Assembly: GCF_001544755.2 (NCBI RefSeq)
Contig: NZ_FCOF02000002.1
Location: 62,001 to 126,000 of the forward strand
Length of the DNA: 64,000 nt
Source: Caballeronia catudaia
Lineage (GTDB): Bacteria; Pseudomonadota; Gammaproteobacteria; Burkholderiales; Burkholderiaceae
Direction of reading: 5' to 3'
In this document: positions 39,278 through 48,200 of the stretch, piece by piece
How the letters are laid out: each line of letters starts with the position of its first letter
How positions within the stretch are numbered: position 1 is the first letter of the stretch
Translations under genes and position numbers: made by a program
The notes under the pieces: model-generated
Told to the model about the DNA's origin: nothing
Database searches by the model: none
What the model saw: the letters and a program-made list of their open reading frames with translations, nothing else

Positions 39278-42200
39278 ATGAATAAGTCATACCGCAGTAT
39301 TTGGAATGAGAAAGTAGGAACGTTCGTCGCAGTCGCTGAGACTGCGGTCGCGCGGGGCAAGAAGAATTCTGGCGGCGCGGTATGCGACCCGGAAGGTGGT
39401 CGCGAGGCTCTTGATGCGCGCGTTCCTCAGAACAGAGACGCTTATCCGAAGGTTGCCCTGCGCGCGGCTGCCGGCGTCGGGGCTTCGGTTGCTTTGCTGT
39501 TCGGTGGCTCGAGCGCTTGGGCTGACTCAAGTACTCCTAGTCTGACTACCTGTACAAACGGGGTAGGTACCGGAGTCACGGCGAACGGTGCAACGACTAC
39601 CGATTGTGCACCGAACTTCGTTGGCGGGAATTTCACTGGGGTCGTAATACAGTCTGGCAACGGTGCCTATCTAACCGTTGGCGCGGATGGAAACATCCGG
39701 ATGAATTCGCAGCAACAGATTGTTTTTAATGCTACATCGATCAGCTTCAGCAACGGTGTGCTGACAAACGTGGCGATTGGAAGCATCGCGCCGGGCAGCA
39801 CGGACGCCATCAACGGCGGGCAAGTGTTCTCCATGTCTGCTTCCATTAGCACGATGGCCTCGACGATTACGTACGGCTACAACTCGATGTCCACGGCGGT
39901 CAACTCCATGTCGACGGCGGTGGTCGGCGCATCGTCGAGCATGTCCACCGCGGCGAACTCGTTGTCCACGGGTCTCAATTCGCTGTCAACCAGTGCGTCC
40001 ACGGCTATCGGTTCAATGTCGACGGCGTGGACTTCCCTCTCGACGAACACTTCCACAACGGTTACGTCCATGTCGACGTCCGTTTCCTCGATGTCGACCA
40101 CGGTAAATTCGTTGTCGACGACGGTGAGCACCGCAAATAGCCGGGTGACCAGCCTGTCCACGAGCCTCAGCTCGCTTTCGACCTCGGCGTCCACGGGCCT
40201 GACTTCGTTGTCCGGCTCGGTTTCCATCGGCATCGGTTCGCTCTCCACAGGTCTGAGCACGACGGGCAGCGCAGTGAGCAGTCTTTCCATCGGCCTGAGT
40301 ACGACGTCGAGCACGGTGAGCAGCCTTTCTACGACCGTGAGTGCGACCACCAGCGCGGTGAGCAGCCTGTCGACTGTCGTTAGTTCGACGAGCAGCGCCG
40401 TCTCGAGTCTTTCCACCGGTTTGAGCACCACCAACAGTTCGGTGAGCAGCCTTTCCACCGGGTTAAGCACAGTTACCAGTTCCGTGAGCAGTCTCTCGAC
40501 CGGTTTGAGCACCGCCAACAGCGCGGTAAGCTCGCTGTCGACAGGCCTGAGCACGACCAGCAGTGCGGTAAGCTCGCTGTCGACGGGCCTGAGCACGACC
40601 AACAGCGCGGTAAGCTCGCTGTCGACTGGCCTGAGCACCGCCAACAGCGCGGTAAGCTCAATGTCGACGGGCTTGAGCACGACCAACAGCGCAGTAAGCT
40701 CGCTGTCGACGGGCCTGAGCACGACCAACAGCGCGGTAAGCTCGCTGTCGACGGGCCTGAGCACGGCGAACAGCGCCGTAAGCAGTCTGTCCACGGGTCT
40801 CAGCACGACCAATAGCAACGTCACCAGTCTGTCGAGTGGCCTCTCGACATTGTCGACATCGGTGTCGGCGAGCGTCAGTTCGCTGTCAACCGGTCTGAGC
40901 ACGGCCAACAGCAACGTTAGCAGTCTCTCCACGGGTCTCAGCACCGCGAATAGCAAGACTGACAGCCTCTCCACGGGCTTGAGCACCGTCAACAGCAAGG
41001 TCGACAGTGTCTCCACGGGCCTGAGCACGACCACATCCACGGTGAACTCGCTCTCGACCGGCGTGAGCACGATCAGCAGCACCGTGACCAGCCTGTCCAC
41101 GGACCTTTCCTCGCTGTCCACATCCGCTTCCACGGGCGTCGCCTCGCTGTCGACGGGCCTGAGCTCGACCAACAGCGCAGTCAACAGCCTTTCGACCGGT
41201 CTCAGTACCACCAATAGCACGGTGAGTTCGCTGTCCACCGGCTTGAGCACCACCAAGAGCACGGTCAGTTCCCTGTCGACGGGTCTGAGCACCACGAACA
41301 GCATGGTGAACTCGATGTCGACCGGCGTGAACAGCGTTTCCACGGCGCTGAGCACAACCAACAATACGGTGAATTCGCTGTCGACGGGTGTGAGCACGGC
41401 CAGCAGCAAGGTCGACAGCCTGTCGACCGGCCTGAGCACGACCAACAGCAACGTCACCAGCCTGTCGAGCAGCGTCAGTTCGCTGTCGACTGGTCTCAGC
41501 ACGACCAACAGCTCGGTGAGCAGCTTGTCGACTGGCCTGAGCTCGACCTCGAGCAAGGTCGACAGCTTGTCGACGGGTCTGAGCACGACGAACAGCACGG
41601 TAAGTGGCCTCTCCACGAGCCTGTCGTCGCTGTCGGTGTCGACCTCTACGGGCATCAATTCGCTGTCGAGCGGCCTGAGCACGGCCAGCAGCAACGTCAG
41701 CAGCCTGTCGAGCGGCCTGAGCACGGCCAACAGCAGGGTGGACAGCCTGTCTACCGGCCTGAGCACGACCAACAGCAACGTCGACAGCCTGTCGACCGGC
41801 CTGAGCACGACCAACAGCACGGTGGGTTCGCTGTCGAGCACGGTGAGTTCCCTGTCGACGGGCCTGAGCACGACCAACAGCGCAGTCAGCACTCTGTCCA
41901 CGGGTCTCAGCACCACGAGCAGCAAGGTGGATAGCCTGTCCACGGGTTTGAGCACGACCAACAGCAGGGTTACCAGCCTTTCGACGGGTCTCAGCACGCT
42001 GTCGACTTCGGCTTCCACTGGTATCACTTCGCTTTCGAGTGGCCTGAGCACGACCAACAGCGCGGTGAGCAGCCTGTCGAGTGGCCTGAGCACGACCAAC
42101 AGCGCGGTGAGCAGTCTGTCGACCGGCCTGAGCACGACCAACAGCAGCGTCACCAGCCTGTCGAGCAGCGTCAGCTCGCTCTCCACGGGTCTGAGCACGG

Positions 42201-45200
42201 CGAGCAGCGCCGTGAGTTCGCTGTCGACGGGCCTGAGCACGACCAACAGCAATGTCGATAGCCTCTCGACCGGCCAGGCTACGCTTTCGTCGTCGATGTC
42301 GACGGGCGTCAACTCGCTGTCGACGGGCCTCAGCACGGCGAACAGTGCGATCAGCAGCCTGTCGACCGGCCTGAGCACGACCAACAGCACGGTGGGTTCG
42401 CTGTCGAGCACGGTGAACTCGCTGTCGACGGGTCTTAGCACAACCAACAGCAACGTTGGCCTGCTGTCGACGGGTCTGAGCACCACGAACAGCACCGTCG
42501 GCAGTCTGTCGACCGTCGTCAAGAACGCGGTGATGTATGACGACTCGACGCATTCGAGCGTCACGCTGGGCGGCGCGAGCAGCCCCGCGGTGAAGCTCAC
42601 GAACGTGGCTGCCGGCACGAGTACGCTCGATGCCGTCAACTTCGGCCAGCTGACTTCGCTTTCGGCTTCCATGTCGACAGGCGTCGATTCGCTGTCGACA
42701 GTCATTTCGAGTTCGGGCGTCGAACTGATCACGTCGCTGTCCGTGACGGTTTCGAGCAGCGTCAGCTCGCTGTCGACGGGTATCAGCACGACCAATAGCA
42801 ATCTGAGCAGCCTGTCCGTCTCGACCTCCACGACGGCCAGTTCGCTGTCCACGGGCGTGAGCTCGCTTTCGAGCTCGACCTCGACCGGTTTCAGTTCGCT
42901 TTCGAGCGGTGTCAGTTCGCTGTCGACGTCGGCTTCGACGGGTGTCAGCTCGCTGTCCGCAAGCTTAAGTTCGTTGTCGGCCTCGACCTCGACGAGCCTG
43001 AGTTCGCTGTCGACGGGCGCGAGTTCGTTGTCGGCGGGCGTGAGTTCGTTGTCCTCGGGTCTCAGCTCGCTGTCCGTGTCGACTTCGACCGGTATCAGCT
43101 CGCTGTCGACGGGTCTGAATTCGCTGTCGAGCTCGGCCTCCACGGGCATCAGCTCGCTGTCGACCTCGGCCTCCACGGGTATCAGCTCGCTGTCGGCTGG
43201 CGTGAGTTCGCTGTCGGCGTCGACTTCCACGAGTCTCAGCTCGCTGTCGTCCGGCGTGAGTTCGCTGTCGGCCTCGACCTCCACGGGTATCAGCTCGCTG
43301 TCCTCCGGTGTGAGTTCGCTCTCCGCTGGCGTGAGCTCGCTCTCCGCTGGCATGAGCACGCTGTCGGCGTCCACGTCGACGGGCCTCAGCTCGCTGTCGA
43401 GCGGCGTCAGTTCGCTGTCGGTGTCGACCTCCACGGGCATCAGCTCGCTGTCGGCCGGTATGAGCACGCTGTCGGCGTCGACCTCCACGGGCCTCAGCTC
43501 GCTGTCGGTTGGCGTCAGCTCGCTGTCGAGCGGCGTGAGCTCGCTCTCCGCAGGCATGAGCACGCTGTCGAGCTCGACCTCGACGGCGGTGAACTCGCTG
43601 TCGACGGGCCTGGCCAACGCAGTCTCGTATGACGATTCGACCCATTCGAAGGTCACGCTGGGTGGCGCGAGCCATGCACCGGTGAAGCTCACGAACGTGG
43701 CGGACGGTACGAGCCAGTACGATGCGGTGAACTTCGGCCAGTTGAGCTCGCTGTCGAGCTCGACCTCGACGGGCTTCAACTCGATGTCCACGGCTATCTC
43801 GGCCTCGAACGGCAACTTCGACTCGCTGTCCTCGAGCGTCACGTCGCTGTCCACGGGCGTGAGCTCGCTGTCGACGGGCGTGAGTTCGCTGTCGAGCTCG
43901 ACCTCCACGGCGATCAGCTCGCTGTCGACCGGCGTGAGCTCGCTGTCCGCAGGTGTGAGCTCGCTGTCGGCTGGCGTGAGTTCGCTGTCGACGGGTCTGA
44001 ACTCGCTGTCGAGCTCGACCTCCGCAGGCATCAGCTCGCTGTCGAGCGGCGTGAGCTCGCTGTCGACGGGTCTGAACTCGCTGTCGAGCTCGACCTCCGC
44101 GGGCATCAGCTCGCTGTCGAGTGGCGTGAGCTCGCTGTCGGCTGGCGTGAGCTCGCTGTCGGTGTCGACCTCCACGGGCATCAGCTCGCTGTCGACCAAC
44201 GTGAGCTCGCTGTCGACGGGTCTGAACTCGCTGTCGAGCTCGACCTCCACGGGCATCAGCTCGCTGTCCACGGGCGTCAGCTCGCTGTCGGTGTCGACGT
44301 CCACGGGCATCAGCTCGCTGTCCACGGGTATCAACTCGCTGTCGAGTTCGGCCTCCACGGGCATCAGCTCGCTGTCGGTATCGACCTCCACGGGTATCAG
44401 CTCGCTGTCCACGGGCATGAGCACGCTGTCGAGCTCGACCTCGACGGCGGTGAACTCGCTGTCGACGGGCCTGGCCAACGCGGTCATGTATGACGACTCG
44501 ACGCATTCGAAGGTCTCGCTGGGCGGCGTGGGCCATGCGCCGGTGAAGCTCACGAACGTGGCGGACGGTACGAGCCAGTACGATGCGGTGAACTTCGGCC
44601 AGTTGAGCTCGCTGTCGAGCTCGACCTCGTCGGGCTTCAACTCGATGTCCACGGCGATCTCGACCTCGAGCGGTAACTTCGACTCGCTGTCCTCCAGCGT
44701 CACGTCGCTGTCCACGGGCGTGAGCTCGCTCTCCGCAGGCGTGAGCTCGCTGTCGACGTCGTCCTCCACGGCGATCAGCTCGCTGTCGAGCGGCGTGAGC
44801 TCGCTCTCCGCAGGCGTGAGCTCGCTGTCGGCAGGCGTGAGCTCGCTGTCCACGGGTATCAACTCGCTGTCGACCTCGACCTCTGCGGGCATCAGCTCGC
44901 TGTCGAGCGGCGTGAGTTCGCTGTCGACCAACGTCAGTTCGCTGTCGACGGGTATCAACTCGCTGTCGGCTTCGACCTCCGCGGGTATCAGCTCGCTGTC
45001 GAGCGGCGTCAGTTCGCTGTCGACGGGTATCAACTCGCTGTCGAGCTCGACCTCCACGGGCATCAGCTCGCTGTCGAGCGGTGTGAGCTCGCTGTCGACG
45101 GGTATCAACTCGCTGTCGACGTCGACCTCCACGGGTATCAGCTCGCTGTCGAGCGGCGTGAGCTCGCTGTCCGCAGGCGTGAGTTCGCTCTCCGCAGGCG

Positions 45201-48200
45201 TGAGCTCGCTGTCGACGGGTATCAATTCGCTGTCGACGTCGACTTCCACGGGCATCAGCTCGCTGTCGAGCGGCGTGAGCTCGTTGTCGGCCGGCGTGAG
45301 CTCGCTGTCGACGGGTCTGAACTCGCTGTCCACGTCGACCTCCACGGGCATCAGCTCGCTGTCGGCCGGTGTGAGCTCGCTGTCGGCTGGTGTAAGCTCG
45401 CTGTCGACGGGTCTGAACTCGCTGTCGGTGTCGACCTCCACGGGCATCAGCTCGCTGTCGACGGGTGTGAACTCGCTGTCGAGCTCGACCTCCACGGGCA
45501 TCAGCTCGCTGTCGAGCGGCGTGAACTCGCTGTCGAGTTCGGCGTCCACGGGCATCAGCTCGCTGTCGACGTCGGCCTCCACGGGCATCAGCTCGCTGTC
45601 CTCGGGCGTGAGCTCGCTGTCGGCTGGCGTGAGCTCGCTGTCCACGGGCATGAGCACGCTGTCGGCCTCGACCTCCACGGCGGTGAACTCGCTGTCGACG
45701 GGCCTGGCCAACGCGGTCATGTATGACGACTCGACGCATTCGCAGGTCACGCTGGGTGGCGCGAGCCATGCGCCGGTGAAGCTCGCGAACGTCGCAGCCG
45801 GTACGAGCCAGAACGATGCGGTGAACTTCGGCCAGTTGAGCTCGCTGTCGAGCTCGACCTCGACGGGCATCAACTCGCTGTCGACGGCCATCTCGAACTC
45901 GAACGGCAACTTCGACTCGCTGTCCTCCAGCGTCACGTCGCTGTCCACGGGCGTCAGTTCGCTGTCGACGGGCGTGAACTCGCTGTCGGCGTCGACCTCC
46001 ACGGGCCTCAACTCGCTGTCCACGGGCGTGAGCTCGCTCTCCGCTGGTGTGAGCTCGCTGTCGGCTGGCGTGAGCTCGCTGTCCACGGGTGTGAACTCGC
46101 TGTCGACGTCGACTTCCACGGGCATCAGCTCGCTGTCGAGCGGCGTGAGTTCGCTCTCCGCAGGCGTGAGCTCGCTGTCGACGGGTATCAACTCGCTGTC
46201 GGCCTCGACCTCCACGGGCATCAGCTCGCTGTCGAGCGGCGTGAGCTCGCTGTCGACGGGTATCAACTCGCTGTCGGCCTCGACCTCCACGGGTATCAGC
46301 TCGCTGTCGACGGGTATCAACTCGCTGTCGAGCTCGACCTCGACGGGCATCAGCTCGCTGTCGAGCGGCGTGAGCTCGCTGTCGGCTGGCGTGAGTTCGC
46401 TGTCGGCTGGTGTGAGCTCGCTGTCGACGGGTATCAACTCGCTGTCGACGTCGACCTCCACGGGCATCAGCTCGTTGTCGAGCGGCGTGAGCTCGCTGTC
46501 GGCTGGCGTGAGTTCGCTGTCGGCTGGCGTGAGTTCGCTGTCCACGGGTCTGAACTCGCTGTCGACCTCGACCTCCACGGGCATCAGCTCGCTGTCGAGT
46601 GGCGTGAGCTCGCTGTCGGCTGGCGTGAGTTCGCTCTCCGCAGGCGTGAGCTCGCTGTCCGCAGGCGTGAGCTCGCTGTCGACGAACGTCAGCTCGCTGT
46701 CGACCGGTGTGAATTCGCTGTCGACGAACGTCAGTTCGCTGTCCACGGGTATTAACTCGCTGTCGACCTCGACTTCCACGGGCATCAGCTCGCTGTCGAG
46801 TGGCGTGAGCTCGCTGTCGGCGGGCGTGAGTTCGCTGTCGGCTGGCGTGAGCTCGCTCTCGACGGGTCTGAACTCGCTGTCGAGCTCGACCTCGACGGGC
46901 ATCAGTTCGCTGTCGACGGGTGTTGACTCGCTGTCCACGAACGTGAGTTCGCTGTCGACGGGCGTGAGCTCGCTCTCCGCTGGCGTGAGTTCGCTCTCCG
47001 CAGGCGTGAGTTCGCTCTCCGCAGGTGTGAGTTCGCTGTCCACGGGTCTGAACTCGCTGTCGACCTCGACCTCCACGGGCATCAGCTCGCTGTCCTCGGG
47101 CGTGAGCTCGTTGTCGGCTGGCGTGAGCTCGCTGTCCACGGGTCTGAATTCGCTGTCGACGTCGACCTCGACGGGCATCAGCTCGCTGTCCTCGGGCGTG
47201 AGTTCGCTCTCCGCTGGCGTGAGCTCGCTGTCGGCTGGTGTGAGCTCGCTCTCGACGGGTCTGAACTCGCTGTCGAGCTCGACCTCCACGGGCATCAGCT
47301 CGCTGTCGACCAACGTCAGCTCGCTGTCCACGGGCATCAACTCGCTGTCGACGAACGTCAGCTCGCTCTCGACGGGTCTGAATTCGCTGTCGACGTCGAC
47401 CTCGACGGGCATCAGCTCGCTGTCGAGCGGCGTGAGCTCGCTCTCCGCAGGCGTGAGTTCGCTGTCGGCTGGTGTGAGCTCGCTCTCGACGGGTCTGAAC
47501 TCGCTGTCGAGCTCGACCTCCACGGGCATCAGTTCGCTGTCGACGGGTGTGAACTCGCTGTCGACGTCGACCTCGACGGGCATCAGTTCGCTGTCGACGG
47601 GTATCAGCTCGCTGTCGGTGTCGACCTCCACGGGCATCAGCTCGCTGTCGACGGGCATCAACTCGCTGTCGACGTCGACCTCGACGGGCATCAGCTCGCT
47701 GTCGACGGGTATCAGCTCGCTGTCGGCCTCGACCTCCACGGGCATCAGCTCGCTGTCGACGGGTATCAGCTCGCTGTCGGTGTCGACCTCCACGGGCATC
47801 AGCTCTCTGTCGACGGGTATCAACTCGCTGTCGACGTCGACCTCCACGGGCATCAGCTCGCTGTCGGCCTCGACCTCGACGGGCATCAGTTCGCTGTCGA
47901 CGGGCGTGAATTCGCTGTCGACGGGTGTGAGCTCGCTGTCGGCCTCGACCTCGACGGGCATCAGCTCGCTGTCGACGGGCGTGAACTCGCTGTCGACCTC
48001 GGCCTCCACGGCGGTGAACTCGCTGTCGACGGGCCTGGCGAACGCGGTGATGTATGACGACTCGACGCATTCGCAGGTCACGCTGGGTGGCGCGAGCCAT
48101 GCGCCGGTGAAGCTCACGAACGTGGCGGACGGTACGAGCCAGTACGATGCGGTGAACTTCGGCCAGTTGAGCTCGCTGTCGAACTCGACCTCGGCGGGCA

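Noticed and set aside
40500-42500. Evenly spaced repeats considered as a CRISPR array
   Set aside because: The repeats are in-frame coding units without unique spacers, have no cas genes nearby, and continue the Ser-rich stalk.
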